Of a stretch of 64,000 bases of DNA, positions 1-13,750 are shown piece after piece. The position numbers and the translations under genes were made by a program. The notes below the pieces were generated by a model. It worked only from the letters and a program-made list of their open reading frames with translations. It made no database searches and had not been told where the DNA came from. Source of the stretch: Puccinellia tenuiflora (taxonomy: Eukaryota > Streptophyta > Magnoliopsida > Poales > Poaceae); assembly GCA_012064385.1 (NCBI GenBank), contig QRDG01002512.1:87124-151123 (forward strand), in the 5' to 3' direction. Positions within the stretch are counted from its first letter, which is position 1. Each line of letters starts with the position of its first letter.

Positions 1-2328
1 TGAGCTATATTTGTAGGAGTGTCCATTTGCATTGCTTGGTCTCCATTTGTTGGACTCAAGGCTAGGGGAAGAGAGTATGTGTTGATCAAGGCTAAGTGCG
101 AGTTGATCAACACTCAAGTCCATGTGAAGATTTGCCGAAGAGGTGCCTCTCCCATATCGGTGTATGGGGGAGCAACTTGAGAATCTTCACCAAGCGAAGC
201 ACAATCAAGAAAGGTGGTGCGTCATGAGGAGATGAAGATCGCATCATCAACCTCAAGTGGATTAATGCGCAAGGCAAAGGTATGTTCCTAATAGGGTTTC
301 TATTTTACCGGTCTCATGTTGTTTAGTTGAGGGACCGGGTTATAGGGTAGATAACCGTACTATCAAGTGGGGCTCTCGACCGAGTATCTTGATCGTATCA
401 TTCATGGAGAGCTCAAACCTTTGCATCCTTGCATCCTTTCTTTCATCTTTATTGGTTCTTATTTAGTTTTTATCCATGTGAGAATTTAGAGCTTGTGTTC
501 ATCTCCATACCAAGCTCTAGTTCATCAAAAACGGATCTCATGAATATCTTCTTGCGTTTTTGTTATTGGAGGTTTTACCGGTGTGTCTTTTCTAAGAGAG
601 GTCAAACTCTCTACTTGTGGTTTCCTCCTCACATGATGGACCATGATGTTTCTCTGCATGATCTTGTAGATCTTTTCGTTGCGAATCCAACGAGACCAAG
701 ATCATCGAAAACGGAGTCCGGATGATTAAGTTATGTTTTTTCTCGTACCGGGTGTTCTGCTGTTTTTTCAGTGACCGGAAGTACCGGCCACGCGGGCGGT
801 ACTACCACTCGGAACTTCCGGTGGTACTTCCGGAGCCCAGTACCGCTTACGAAAGTTGGGTACTGGACTCAAACGGAAGTAGCACCGGAAGTAGGACCGG
901 AACTACTGGCTTTACCGGAAGTACCGGTGCTCCCAGCGGTACTACTGCCCGGAACTTCCGGTGGTACTCCCGGAGCCCAGTGCCGCTTACGAAAGCTGGG
1001 TACTGGACTCTACGGAAGTGGCACCGGAAGTTGATCCGGTACTATAGCTAATACCGGAACTACCGGTGGTTCCAACGAAACTACCGTTGCGGCGGGTTGA
1101 AGGAAGTTCGTTTGAAGACCATTGTCTGAAGTTTCAAAGGAAGACCGGAAGTACCGCCCTTTGGGCCAGTACTACCGGCCCTGCGGGTTGTTTTCTATTG
1201 TGTGCCGTTGGGGGAGCTGCTTTGCGTAGGGCGGTAGTACCGCCCTTTGGGCCGGTACTACCGGCCCTACGGGAATCTGAACCCAACGGCCAGATTTCTC
1301 AGGGCACCTATTTAAATGTGCTTTCTTCCCCAATGGTTTAACAACCCTTTTGAACCCTTTGCTCTCTCTCTCCTCCATTGTTGCACATCTTGAGAGCTTG
1401 GTTTCTCTCTATCCCTCCAATGATTCTTGCCCATCTTTAGGGATTCAAGAGAGGAGATCTAGATCTACCATTCCACCAATCCATTCCTCCTCTAAGTGAG
1501 GGGAACCTAGTAGATCTAGATTTTGGAGTTCTTGGTGTTTCTCCTTGTTCTTCCTCTCTTATTCCCCCCAAAGCATTTGTTGCTTGGTTGGAATTTGAGA
1601 GTGAAGGATTTGACCACTTTGTGTGTTCTTGCCTTTTGCATTAGTTGCATCGGGTTGTGCTCTTCACGAAGATTCGTGGGATCGAAGTTGAGAAGCTTGT
1701 TACTCTTGGGTGCATTGTGTTCCCAAGAGCTTTGTGCCTCTTGGGTGCATTGTGTACCCTAGACGGTTGGAGGTGCCGCGAAGACTTCGAGTTGTGAAGC
1801 TTCGGCATGATTTGGGAGCCCCCAATTGAGTTGTGGGTGTGTGCCCCAAGAAAGTTGTAAAGGCTCCGGATTCCGCCTCGAAGGATTCTGATAGTGGAAG
1901 GTGAACCAAACCCTTGGGTGCGGTTCATCGGAGAATAGGGTGAGGCCTTTGTGGCATCTTGAGTATGCCTCTTGTGGCGAGCTCACACCCCTCCAACGAG
2001 ACGTACTCCCTTAACAAGGAGGAACTCGGGAATACATCCTCGTCTCCGTGTGCCTCGGTTATTTCTATACCCGAGCTTTTACTTATGCAATTTACATTGT
2101 GATAGCCTTTGTGCTTGAAGTTCTATATCTTGCTATCACCTTGTTGCTTGCCTTGCTTAGCATAAGTTGTTGGTGCACATAGGTAAACCTAGTAATTTAG
2201 GTTGTTGGCTTGTTAATTTAAACACATAGTTTTATTCCGCAATTATCAAGCCTTAAATTGAAAAAGTGTTAATCGCCTATTCACCCCCCCCCCCTCTAGG
2301 CGACATCTCGGCTTAGTTTGTTCTTTCA
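1..2328 (+). mobile_element. 5' LTR of Copia-like gag-only element F1 (start cut by window edge)
   Basis: The right end is set by the LTR terminus CA followed after two bases by a Met-tRNA-type primer site. The same sequence occurs in reverse complement at 7022-8374 plus 16919-17948, where the other terminus (TGAAAGTGC on the minus strand) is visible. Comparison with that copy shows that about 70 bp of this LTR lie left of the window. The complete LTR is about 2.4 kb. Its middle (about 770-1290) is packed with ACCGG/CCGGT palindromes. Short ORFs inside it are not protein coding. The family name is not recognised with certainty. Confidence 0.85.
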
Positions 2329-2330
2329 AT

Positions 2331-2342
2331 TGGTATCAGAGC
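2331..2342 (+). other. Primer binding site of element F1
   Basis: TGGTATCAGAGC begins two bases after the LTR end. It matches the complement of the 3' end of initiator Met-tRNA, the usual primer of plant Copia elements. Confidence 0.9.
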
Positions 2343-2382
2343 CTGGGCTCTCTTGTTTGGCTTTACCGCCTAGAGAGTAAAT

Positions 2383-4647
2383 ATGTCGTCTAGGGATTTA
2401 GTGCACAATTCCATGTTTATATTCAATGGCACAAATTTTAATGTTTGGAAAACTCATATGCTTAGTCACTTACGGGTCTTGGACCCCAATATTGAGCATA
2501 TCTTAGATATAGGTTTTTCTCCTCCAAAGGATTACGAAAGTACGACTTTAGAGGATGAGAAAAACTTATATCTAGATGCTCTAGCTTCTAATGAGTTTTG
2601 CAAATTTGTGAGTGTTGTAGTTTTCGAGTCAATCATGCCTCTCCGGGGCGCTCATGAGCTTTGGACCAAGCTTCAAGATAAATATGGAGTGTCCAACTCT
2701 ATTGAGGATGATTGTTCTCCCTCCACCTCCGGCCGTAACGAGTTCTCGTATTCGTCTACTTCACCAAAATGTGGTAAGCCACAAACTAATGTGATGGTGA
2801 GTAGTGATAGGTTTTGCAATATTGATAGTGAGATCATTTTGATGATCTTTTATCCCTATCTTGTTGTAATGCTCATCTTTGGACCTAAACACACATAGCA
2901 CTATAAATGTCATACATGCTAGTGTTGATAGTCCTTGTATATCATCCAAAAATTGCATTGATAAATCTAATGATGATGTGCTTGCTTTATCTTGTTGCCA
3001 TGATAAAAATGCTTGTGTTCCCTCTAAATCTTGCATGAATAATAATGTAGAGGAAACCCAATTTGCTATGCAACAAGATGTGAACTTGAGTAGTTCAAAA
3101 TTTAGTTATTCCTCTTCATCCACCTCTCATTGCCTTATGGCTAAATCATCTTCTAGCAATGATAATGAAAATGATAATAATGATGAAAAAGATGATGAGG
3201 AAAATAATGATGCTCTCCTTCATGATAAAGGTGTAATGATTCTTAAGGCTCTTTCAAAAAATAATAAAAATGCTTGTGATAACCTCTATGAAATCATGAG
3301 CGCCCTTGTTGAGCGCGGGGAAACTATTGAGGCGTTGGAAGATAGCCTAGAAGAAAAGGGTAAGATTGAAAGAGATGATGCTATGGAGAAGGCATCTTTA
3401 GAGGATGCTCTTGAGGAAGAGCAAGAGACTCGGGCTTCTCTTGAGGAGAAACTAGAAAATATTGAGGAGTCTCACAATGATATAATTGCTAAAATCATTA
3501 AAGAACGTGACCATGCTCATGCTAAATATAAAGTCACGAAAAAGGAAAATGCTAGATTAAATGATGAGCTAGCTAAGTTTTCTTCTTCTATTCCTAATGT
3601 AAATGATGCTTGTGCTACTAACTCCACTTCTTGTGAATCATCTATTTTGAAGGAGAATGTTGAGCTAAGGCTCAACTTGAGTTGCTAACTAGCAAGTATA
3701 GGAAGTTGGAAGAAAGTCATGAAAAGCTTTCTAGCTCTAATGGTGATCTTCTAGCATCCTATGCTAGTATAAAGTTAGCTCATGAGGCAATCACTACCAA
3801 GGTAACATCTTGTGAGCCTCATGTGGATAATAGCACAACCTTAACTAAAAATGCTATATTGCCATGTGCTAGTCCTAGTAGTTCATCCACTAAAAATGTT
3901 GGTACATCATGTGATGAATTACTTTTATTGCCTTGTTGCTCTAACAATGAAGACTCTACTTCCTCTAGTGCTTTTGTTGCCACTAACCATGCAGAGGAAA
4001 TAAAAGATCTCAAGGCCCAAGTCAATTCTTTGAAGAATGACTTGGAAAAGCGTCATGAAGGGAAGAGTGCACTTGACAATATGTTGAGTGTACAACAATC
4101 TCCTAATGAAAAGAGTGGACTTGGATTCAACTCCAACAACAAGAACAAGTCCAAGAATGATAAGAAGAAGGGCCAAGTTCAAGTGAAGAATCCGGCCAAG
4201 ATCACTTGCTTCAAGTGAAAGTTAGAAGGGCACCATGTTCGGGATTGCCCTATGAAGAAGAAGCCTCTTAGTGAGAAGCAACTAGGGAAGCGGCCTCTTG
4301 TTCAATCTCATGGGCCACCACGAGTTGAACAAAGGCCACCTCCTAAGAAGACTCAAGTCAATGCTCCTCAAGTTGAGGAGCCTATTAAGAAGAAAAAGAA
4401 GAGTTGGTGTTGCTACCTTTGCCGTGGCAAAGGTCACTTTGCTTCTTCATGCACTAATGGTACCCTATCCAACCCCATCTTAATTGATGATGTTTATTCA
4501 CTTAGAAATGATAGGGTTGGCAATGTGTTTGCCAGATATGTGGGGACTCAAAGTGGTGTCAAGACAAGCACCATTTGGGTTCCCAAGCCTATTGTGACTA
4601 ACCTCTTAGGACCCAACTTGGTTGGGGACCAACAAGCTCAAACTTGA
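2383..4647 (+). pseudogene. Degenerate Copia-type gag of element F1
   Basis: The reading is broken into segments 2383-2898, 2879-3688, 3682-4218 and 4252-4647, implying at least two frameshifts and one in-frame stop. The first segment starts 41 bases after the primer site and has the N-terminal gag pattern FNGTNFNVWKTHM seen in Copia gag (UBN2/DUF4219 type). The middle is acidic and rich in E, K and N with coiled-coil character. Near 4209-4255 a first zinc knuckle has its second cysteine codon replaced by TGA (4216-4218). A second knuckle, CX2CX4HX4C, is intact near 4412-4455. The reading ends soon after a WVPKPIVTNLLGP segment. No protease, integrase, reverse transcriptase or RNase H follows, so the element is probably gag-only and non-autonomous. 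A related copy lies on the minus strand at 36717-37541. Confidence 0.75.
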
Positions 4648-6367
4648 TCAATAGGTGTTTGTTGAGGACATTGGTGACTTGGCTACTTTTGAAGAATTAG
4701 GGGATCTTCATGGGTATATTTCACCAAGCCAAGCCAATTGGATTACCACATACCTATCTCATATCCAATGCTCCTCCTTGCGGTAACTTGTATTTATTTC
4801 ATATATACATTGAAAGTTGCTTGCTCCCTTGCACGTGTTAGTTTTGTTGCTAGCATGTGCTTGTATATGATATGCTACTTTCCTACTTGTCTTGCTATTC
4901 AAGGTTGTGTATGTTAGTTGTGTATCATGTATGTGTATCTTGTGTGTTGAGCTTTATTGAATCTTGTGTGGATTTCATTTGGCTTGTTTGAGATATTAAT
5001 GGACTATCCCATTTTGGGGGAGTGATGTGCTTTGTGCACTTCACAAACCTAAAAATGTGTGTACATGAGGCACACCACCTAGTATTGATATTTCAATATT
5101 ATCTAGTTACTATGTGGTATGTCATATTCATGAGAAATTCAAATTCTACAATGTCCATTAATTTCTCTAGTTGGTTTTATTTGCCTCTTGCTTAGATAAA
5201 ATGAATTATCACATTATGGGGGAGTAATAAGCTATGTGCATATTACAATCTCATAAAAATGTGAACATTTGAGGTTTCCCACTTAGATTTGATATTGTAA
5301 ATTATCTTATTCCTATGTGGTATGTTGGCTCGAACAAGTTCCAATTTTCATTTTGGTTATCATTTGGCTCTTGTTTGTGTGAGTTTGCTTGGTGTGGTTT
5401 TTCTCTAATGTGCATTTCCATATATTATTTGAGAAACCATTTGTTTCATATTATTCTAACCATGGCTTTGCCGGTTGGTTCAAATAGTTGAAACTACCAA
5501 CAAACCTTTTTTTTAAATATGGTGTTTTATCTTTTATCTCTTGCCATATGCTTGTTTGTTGTGAAGTTGGTCTTGAACATCATTCCTATATACCACCGAG
5601 AAATATCTCTACATACTCCTTGTCCATGACAAGTGATACTCGTAATTGTGGTGGATTTTGTAGATCATCTTCATATTGGCTCTTGCGTTAAATTGACTTA
5701 TTTATTGCCTTCCTTGCCTCTTGCACGGATCCTAATTTTCACTTGGTAGTGGTTAGTGTTGTAAATAAAATATGGAGAGTAATGATCCCTTGTGCGTGCA
5801 TTTTGTATTCAAATACAAATATCAAAGATAATGCATGAATCTTGGGGGAGCATTCCTTTTTATTTAGAACATTATCCTATCTATCAATATTTGATCCTTT
5901 CAATTGGCATTTGATTCCTTATCTTATGTTTTGGTACCATCAATTGGTATTTATTGGAATTTAATATCTCCTCCATAGATATTTGTTTCAATTGATATTT
6001 ATTGTGGGAGTTTTGATGCCTTTTTGCTTTATTTTACTTTACTTTATTTCGGTCAAGTATTGTCCTCTTCTTGGTATCCTTTCTCCTAGTTGGTATCTTA
6101 CTTTCAATTGGTGTCTTTTCTCTCATGTGTTGTTTGATTTGATTCCTATTGATATCACACTTCATGTGTTGATGTGTTTTGGAATCAATCATATGTTGAT
6201 TTGATTTTTCCTCAATCATGTGTTGATTTGGATTTTGATATAATTTGGACAACCTTTTTGTGTCACACTTTGGTGTGCTCTCTTCTTGGTTTACTTGGTG
6301 TTTTTGTCCAAATTGTATCTCTTTTGGTTCTTGAAAGACTTTACATGTATATTCTCTAATATATATA
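4648..6367 (+). mobile_element. Non-coding 3' internal part of element F1
   Basis: No coding signal is visible. The stretch is T-rich and repeats polypurine-tract-like motifs (TTTTGGGGGAG at 5012-5022, TTATGGGGGAG at 5215-5225, CTTGGGGGAG at 5841-5850). From about 5870 it carries many variants of CAATTGGTATTT. The matching minus-strand sequence is at about 35021-36700. The element ends where a TIR element begins in a TA-rich tract; its 3' LTR is missing. Confidence 0.7.
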
Positions 6368-6701
6368 CGGAAAAGACTTGCTACCCCCATGGGTAGCTAC
6401 ACACCCTAAGTTTGACCAAAACATATATGCAACAGTAAAATGAGATTACTCAATTAGATAAGGGAGATGTCACTAGTAGAGTTGATAGAAATATTAAAAA
6501 GTATTTTGAAATTTTTTCGAATTTTTTTCCATCCGCCGTGATTTTTTAGAGTAAACTTTGACCCAAAAGTCAACAAAAAAGTCAACTATGAAAAAAGCTA
6601 AAAATGACGACCAAAAAATATATTTTTGAAAATTCCGAAACCAGTTTTGTACACCAAATATCCGTGTTTTACTAGGAAAACAAGCTAAAACTGATACATA
6701 C
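6368..6701 (+). mobile_element. Truncated TIR element (MITE-like), copy 1
   Basis: This segment matches the reverse complement of the complete copy at 19690-20088. It starts at the terminal motif GACTTGCTACCCCCATGGG, next to an ATATATA tract, and stops after CTGATACATAC. It therefore lacks roughly the last 60 bp and the second inverted repeat. Confidence 0.75.
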
Positions 6702-7021
6702 TTGATTTGATTTGCTTCGACTCCTCAGGAGAGGATCACCATGACCACCTAGGCAACAAGGTGAGCTCCCCGAAATTGATAGGAACCGTCTATGTTTATC
6801 GAGCCAATGGCTCCAGTTGTCGGGTACTCCACGATTAGTATAGGGAGTACTCACTCAAAAACTCTTGCAAAACTCATGTAGTACCTCTATCAAAAGGGTC
6901 TTTCCTAAACATGTGCCCGAAAACGTGTCGCCAAAAAAACAATTATTTTAGCGCGTGAGAGGCGAGAAACAACACTCTAGCAGACGTCCAATAATAAAGC
7001 GCGCCCAAAAAAATGACCAAC
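6702..7021. other. Unassigned sequence between elements
   Basis: About 320 bp lie between the truncated TIR element and the end of the M1 LTR. No ORF, terminal repeat or recognisable family signal was seen. Confidence 0.4.
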
Positions 7022-8374
7022 TGAAAGAACAAACTAAGCCGAGATGTCGCCTAGAGGGGGGGGTGAATAGGCGATTAACACGTTTTCAATTTAAGGCTTG
7101 ATAATTGCGGAATAAAACTATGTGTTTAAATTAACAAGCCAACCACCTAATTACTAGGTTTATCTATGTGCACCAACACTTATGCTAAGCAAGGCAAGCA
7201 ACAAGGTGATAGCAAGATATAGAATTTCAAGCACGAAGGCTATCACAATGTAAATTGCATAAGTAAAAGCTCGGGTATAGAAATAACCGAGGCACGCGGA
7301 GACGAGGATGTATTCCCGAGTTCCTCCTTGTTAAGGGAGTACGTCTCGTTGGAGGGGTGTGAGCTCGCCACAAGAAGCCTACTCAAGATGCCACAAAGGC
7401 CTCACCCTATTCTCCGATGAACCGCACCCAAGGGTTTGGTTCACCTTCCACTATCGGAATCCTTCGAGGCGGAATCCGGAGCCTTTACAACTTTCTTGGG
7501 GCACACACCCACAACTCAATTGGGGGCTCCCAAATCGTGCGAAGCTTCACAACTCGAAGTCTTCGTAGCACCTCCAACCGTCTAGGGTACACAATGCACC
7601 CAAGAGGCACAAAGCTCTTGGAACACAATGCACCCAAGAGTAACAAGCTTCTCAACTTCGATCCCACGAATCTTCATGGAGAGCACAACCCGATGCAACT
7701 AATGCAAAAGGCAAGAACACACAAAGTGGTCAAATCCTTCACTCTCAAATTCCAACCAAGCAACAAATGCTTTGGTGGGAATAAGAGAGGAAGAACAAGG
7801 AGAAACACCAAGAACTCCAAAATCTAGATCTACTAGGTTCCCCTCACTTAGAGGAGGAATGGATTGGTGGAATGGTAGATCTAGATCTCTTCTCTTGAAT
7901 CCCTAAAGATGGGCAAGAATCATTGGAGGGATAGAGAGAAACCAAGCTCTAAAGATGTGCAACAATGGAGGAGAAAGAGAGCAAAGGGTTCAAAAGGGTT
8001 GTTAAACCATTGGGGAAGAAAGCACATTTAAATAGGTTCCCTGAGAAATCTGGCCGTTGGGTTCAGATTCCCGTAGGGCCGGTAGTACCGGCCCAAAGGG
8101 CGGTACTACCGCCCTACGCAAGGCAGCTCCCCCAACGGCACACAGCAGAAAACGAACCCGCGGGGCCGGTAGTACCGGCCCAAAGGGCGGTACTTTCGGT
8201 CTTCCTTTGAAACTTCAGACAACGGTCTTCAAACGAACTTCCTTCAACCCGCCGCAGCGGTAGTTTCGTTGGAACCACCGGTAGTTCCGGTATTAGCTGT
8301 AGTACCGGATCAACTTCCGGTGCCACTTCCGTAGAGTCCAGTACCCAGCTTTCGTAAGCGGCACTGGGCTCCGG

Positions 8375-10292
8375 TGAAGGGTCGCAGCATAGAAAACAAA
8401 AAATTTCCTACGCAAGCAAGCGGAATAAACCCCAAGGATCTAGATCTACTAGACGAAGGTAGCGAAGATGAGATCCAATCTCTTACCCTTGAAGATCAAC
8501 AAACGCGTTTTGTCGGTGCAGGGGTTGGCTAGTCGATCCCCGCAACTAGACTCATCTAGTCGCGAGGAGATGTATTTCCTCGAAGTCCAATCCGACGAAG
8601 TGCCACAAGGGGTAGCACCTCCGCGGTATCCACACGTACGGCTCGATGTAGATCTCCGCCTTCTTGATCCCGCAAGCAAGGTGGAGATGGCTAGATGGAT
8701 CTCGGCACCACGACGGTTGCTGGTGGCGTTGATGGTGTAGTGTTCCGTCCGACAGGGCTTCGCCAAGCCATGTGAGAGGGAGAGGGAGAGGACAAGGCGC
8801 AGCAGCCCTTTAGGGCAAAGGGGTGGTGCGGCTAGAGGTGGAGGTACTAGGCGGCGGCAGCCCTTCGGGGAGAGGTGGCGCGCGGCTAGGGCAAGGGAGG
8901 AGGAGGGGTGCGGCTAGGCAAGATGAGGGGCAGCCAAGGGTGTGCCGCACCCCCTCCCCTCTCCTCCTTTTATAGTGGGGCGGCTAGGGTTTGGAGGGGG
9001 GCTGGCCGGCCCCCACAACTTGGCCCCCAAGTCGAGTCCAACTGGACTTGGGCTTGGGCCCTTTCCAACTAGGGGTGGCTGGCCACCTAGTCCAACTAGG
9101 ACTTGGCCTCCCCTTTCCCTGCCTTGGCCGGCTAGGCCCATATGGACCTCTAGGTGGTGCGCAGCCCAAGTGGTTGCTGCACCCCCTTTGGTCCATGTGG
9201 GCCCCCTACATTAGGTGGGTCCCACTTCTAGACTCCTCTAGAACTTTCTAGAACCTTCCGGTGCCCTATGCAAATATTCCGGAACTTTTCCGATACCTCC
9301 GGAAACACTTTCCTTATATGAATCTTATTCTCCGGACCACTCCGGAACTCCTCGTGATGTCCGGGATCCTATCCGAGACTCCGAATCACCATTCGTTCAT
9401 TCCATCAATTATCTCATCGCTAACCCTAGCTACATCGGAGCGTTAAGTGTGTGACCCTACGGGTTCGAGAACATGCAGACATGATCATATCAATAATCAA
9501 TAGCGGGACCGGGATGCCCATATTGACTCCTACATATTCAACGAAGTTCTTTATCGATTGAACCACGATGCCGGAGATTCTTAATCTCATATACGATTCC
9601 CTTTGTCTCACCGATATTTAATTTGCCCGAGATTTGATCGTCGATATCTCCATATCTAGTTCTATCTCGTTACCTGGCAAATTCTCTTTACTCGTCCATA
9701 ATATAGGATCTCCGTGATTAACACTTAATCACATGGTTGCAACCTTTCTGATGCTATATTACCGAGAGGGCCCAGAGATATCTTTTCCGTCACAAGGAAG
9801 GACAAATCCCAGTCTTGATTCATGTCACCCAACAAATACCATCGGAGATACCTGAAAGCCACCTTTATAATCACCCAGTTACGAAGTGACGTTTGATGTC
9901 CACAAAGTATTCCTCCGGTAAACGGGAGTGACATAATCTCATGGTCTAAGGAAACTATACTTGGCATACTAAAAGTGTTGGCAATAAAACTGTTGTGACA
10001 CGATCAATTGCAACTCTTTATTATTTGGGTCTTGTCCATCACATCATTACTCCTAATGATATGACTCCGTTATCAAGTGACTATAACAAGTCCATGGTTA
10101 GGAAACTCTAACCATCTCTTGACTAACGAACTAGTCCGGTAGAGGCTTACTAGGGACACCTGTTTGTTTATATTCCACACATGTATTATGTTTCCGGTTA
10201 ATACAATTATAGCATGGATAATAAACTATTATCATAAACATGAATATGCTAATAAACCATTTTATTATTGCCTCTAGGGCATATTCCCAACA
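8375..10292 (-). repeat. 3' LTR of the BARE-like element
   Basis: 1918 bp, matching 14996-16913. A probable TATA box is on the minus strand at 8967-8974 (TATAAAAG), just before a GC-rich stretch. It borders the TCCGG duplication at 8370-8374. ORFs here, such as those rich in proline and glycine near 8914-9251, are duplicated exactly in the other LTR and are not genes. Confidence 0.92.
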
Positions 10293-13290
10293 GTCTCCCA
10301 CTTGCACTAGAGTCAATAATCTAGTTTACATTTTCTCGATCCAACACTCATGGTGTCTAACACTCATGGAGTCTCAGTGCTGATCATGTTTGCTCGTGGA
10401 AGAGGTTCTGTCCGTGTTCTGTACTATACAGTTCTTTATGTTCTTTGCAAAACGTCAATGTCACCTAATTTGACATTACTTTATCATCTCATGATAAACC
10501 TATATCATCACATGATAACTCACATCATCATATGATGAATATAATATATTTGGTTAGAGAGTGAGATTTTCGTTTCCCTTTTATGCCTACATGACGTATG
10601 ATCAGTCAAGAGGACTTTCACATAGCATGTGCACCCGGAACTCACTCAGTCTTGAAACAAAATTTCTCAAACCATAATATTATATCTTTAATCCTTGAAT
10701 TAATCATATACTCCTATATGTTGTAGACTCACAAATCGACAGTGCTATCATGTCACTTCGATATTTTTGATCATGCCTTTCGCTGCGCTTCTGACTATTA
10801 GATCTCCAATCTAGTTTGGTTTTATGACTTCAACCAAGTCTACCAATCTCTAGATTCTATTATCTCATCTCATGTTAAAATGACTCCTCATTCAACATGT
10901 TCTTCTAACCAAGAACTTGGGTCACATATCGTCAAATACAAACACATGGTTCTTATATGTTATAGTACCTATGAACAATTCATAGCGAATTCTAACATAT
11001 CCTCCAACCATCATTTTGTACTGAGTCATCAACTCAATGTTTCACCTATTTTTCACAAGCAAATGAACCTTTCTTCACTTGTTCTATTTTGAACTCCTTC
11101 AAAATCTTACTTAGGTAAAACATCTGACATAATGCTTTATCAAACATATCTATCCTCCATAGATACATCCATCTCCATGGATATTTGACGTTGAAACTAA
11201 CTTCACAAGTTATGCGTTGGTTCCTGACTTATTTACAACATTTATGAAATCTCCATTTCACTCAAACAAGATGTTGTAAACTCCCACTCAAATATACACC
11301 ATACACATATTAAATTGTGAAACCACTTTGGCTCCCACTCAGAAATATGTTATCCTTATATTTGACCATGATTAACTAGCTCCCACTCAAACATATGTCA
11401 CCACATATTTTGATCTTGGAAAATAGTTTCTGCTCTAACTTAATATATGTCACCACATATTTTAATTAGATCACACCCGTGTAATTTCTCGATATTTTGG
11501 ACACCTCCAAAATTCTTAATTAACTATTAATATCGAGAACTCTTTATACAAAACGTAGTACTTTACTAGCTTTAAGTTTTATTTATTCTCTACAAAACAC
11601 CTTTTGAGGAATAAATATGTGAAACATCACTTTCACAAAATCAAGCAACAATTACTTTGTGATTTAAACTTAACATAGGATGACTCTTAGTCACTTTCGT
11701 ATTTAAGGTTTCTATTTCTTCTTTGTAGTTTCGTAGGTATGTCTTGTTTCTGAAACATGACAAGTAAATCATGAATATTATTTTGTAACCTGACAAAATA
11801 CCATATTCTTGAATCCTACTTTTCTTTAGACAAGCTAAACCGAAATTCAATGATCACCATCATTAATTCCTTTATGTGTCAAGTTTTAACCAACATAGCA
11901 CTTTACATATGTGCCACTTGATACATAAACAAGCAAGGTTTTAGCTTTTCCATTCCATCAATTCTTTTATCAATGAAACCTTTTCACGATAAATCCACTA
12001 AAACATTTAACACAATCAACAATTGATTTGTCCCTTTTAGTCTCTCATTGTGGAATCTCTATTCATAGTCACATATGAATATACTACAAACTTTATTTGC
12101 AATAGTTTCTAATTATCTCATAATTAATGAAACCACTGTTTCACATAACTCATATGCGAAATGCAAATCATTAAATAGATCCTTATTTCTAAACAGAGTG
12201 TTTATCAAATAAATCTAAATGCTATTATCAAACCCCCGAAGTAAAACCCTTCTTTGAGACCACACAATATCAAATAGTGTGTGATTACAATATCTTAGGA
12301 CATATCAAACGCCTTTGAAATATTCTAAACATTGTAATTTGTGATAACACTTCTCACAAGTCCGCATACTAACATATAACTCAAATATTTTGTCTCTTTT
12401 GATCAAATCATAAAGACTCAATTTTCTTGTTAACTTAATATCCTAAACTCCAGAAATTTATTTGATCTCATCAAATATCATAACTTGAACAAATACATCT
12501 ATTTACTCATATCATTTATGATGGAGCGCACAAAATAATGACATCTAACATTTGCTGAAAATACAACCAACACTTGTGTTTATTTTCGGCAATTCATGGC
12601 ACTCTTCCAAAGGGTGGCATTTTAGTCATACTCCTTACAATAAGGCGCATTGATAAAACATCAAAATGTTTATTCAATATTCAGCACGACTAAAACAATT
12701 GTCATTATTAAGTTTTGGATATTTTAGTATGTCTCTTATTTTATAAATGTTCAACCAATTTATCATCTAGATTATAATAAGAATAATACACTTATAATCG
12801 AAACTTGTGATTTCCAAAAAGGATCACTCATGAAAATAGAACAACCATTGTCTTTGACATGAATAACCGTCTCACATGAGCAAGACACACTAATTAAAAT
12901 CACACTTAATTCGATTACAAAACTTATTCAAATCCTCTAATCCAAATGATAAATGTAGAGACAGATCGTTGCCAGCATCAACTCCTTGATTGCCGCCATT
13001 CCGCAACGTCTTCCCATATCCTTTATGCAAATCTCAAGCAGCAGGTTCTGTTTTCATAAAACAGAATGAGTATCAAATACTTATCGAAACCGCCACAATT
13101 GCAATTTGGACTTAAACACTTATAACTTGTATATCAAAATATACTTTCTGCATTGCCAACTTCTCTTGCTATGGGTTCCACATTGACATGACGCAGCCGA
13201 GACACAAACTCATAGAAAGTGATCAAATCCCTTCCCATGACCTAGTCTCCGACACAATTCTTGATGCTGGGGAGAAGCTAGCGTATCACC
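10293..13290 (-). mobile_element. Non-coding internal region of the BARE-like element
   Basis: AT-rich, with stops in all frames. The polypurine tract is at 10293-10310. Further copies of the same core (plus strand CTCCCACTCA) stand at 11281-11290, 11332-11341 and 11380-11389. The position is where pol would be expected, but no integrase or reverse transcriptase motif is visible. Confidence 0.6.
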
Positions 13291-13293
13291 CCA

Positions 13294-13750
13294 CTATCGC
13301 GAAACCGTCATCGTGTTCCAAACAAGCACTAGACGATGATGTATCTTATGCATTATCCTCAGGTGTTGTTCCAAGCAAGTGTTCTCTTCCATCTTGAGTG
13401 AAAGAAAACCGTTTAGACATTCGAACCTTGCAATTCTAACTTGCGCTGAAAATCTATTTTTCAACTCACCAACAATCTCCATTGCAGTCAAGTTCTTGAA
13501 TTGTCTACCTAGGTCAGAATTCATGAAGGTGCACATCATCCACTTGACTTTCAAGTAGGTGGTTCAAAACCACTCCATGTACTCTTCATTGCTTGCAGAA
13601 ATATTTGGGTTTATCTCCTATTGGTTCTTCTAGCACGTAGAGCTGAGCATGGGTGTTTAGGACTTCTTTCAGGACGCAGGTACTACTCAACAACTTTGAC
13701 CCATCGAGACGCAGTTTTTCAGCAACGAACTGACTACCGTAGTCAACCAT
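13294..13750 (-). pseudogene. Gag remnant of the BARE-like element
   Basis: The minus-strand ORF 13294-13554 contains the pattern ELKNRF..Q.R..RFE, then FLSLKMEENTCLEQHLRIM, which resembles the Copia gag segment spanning the conserved L-x-x-x-x-Q-A-R region and the K-M-E-E-G-x-S-V-x-x-H motif. Just upstream, to about 13750, broken frames still show a K-L-R/L-D-G start and a Y-V-L-E-x-P segment typical of the gag N-terminus. No zinc knuckle was found. It is about a quarter to a third of a normal gag and carries stops between its pieces, so it cannot be a functional capsid gene. Confidence 0.65.

Noticed and set aside
8914..9251. Proline/glycine-rich ORFs repeated at 15533-15870
   Set aside because: Both copies are LTR sequence of the BARE-like element around its promoter, not genes.
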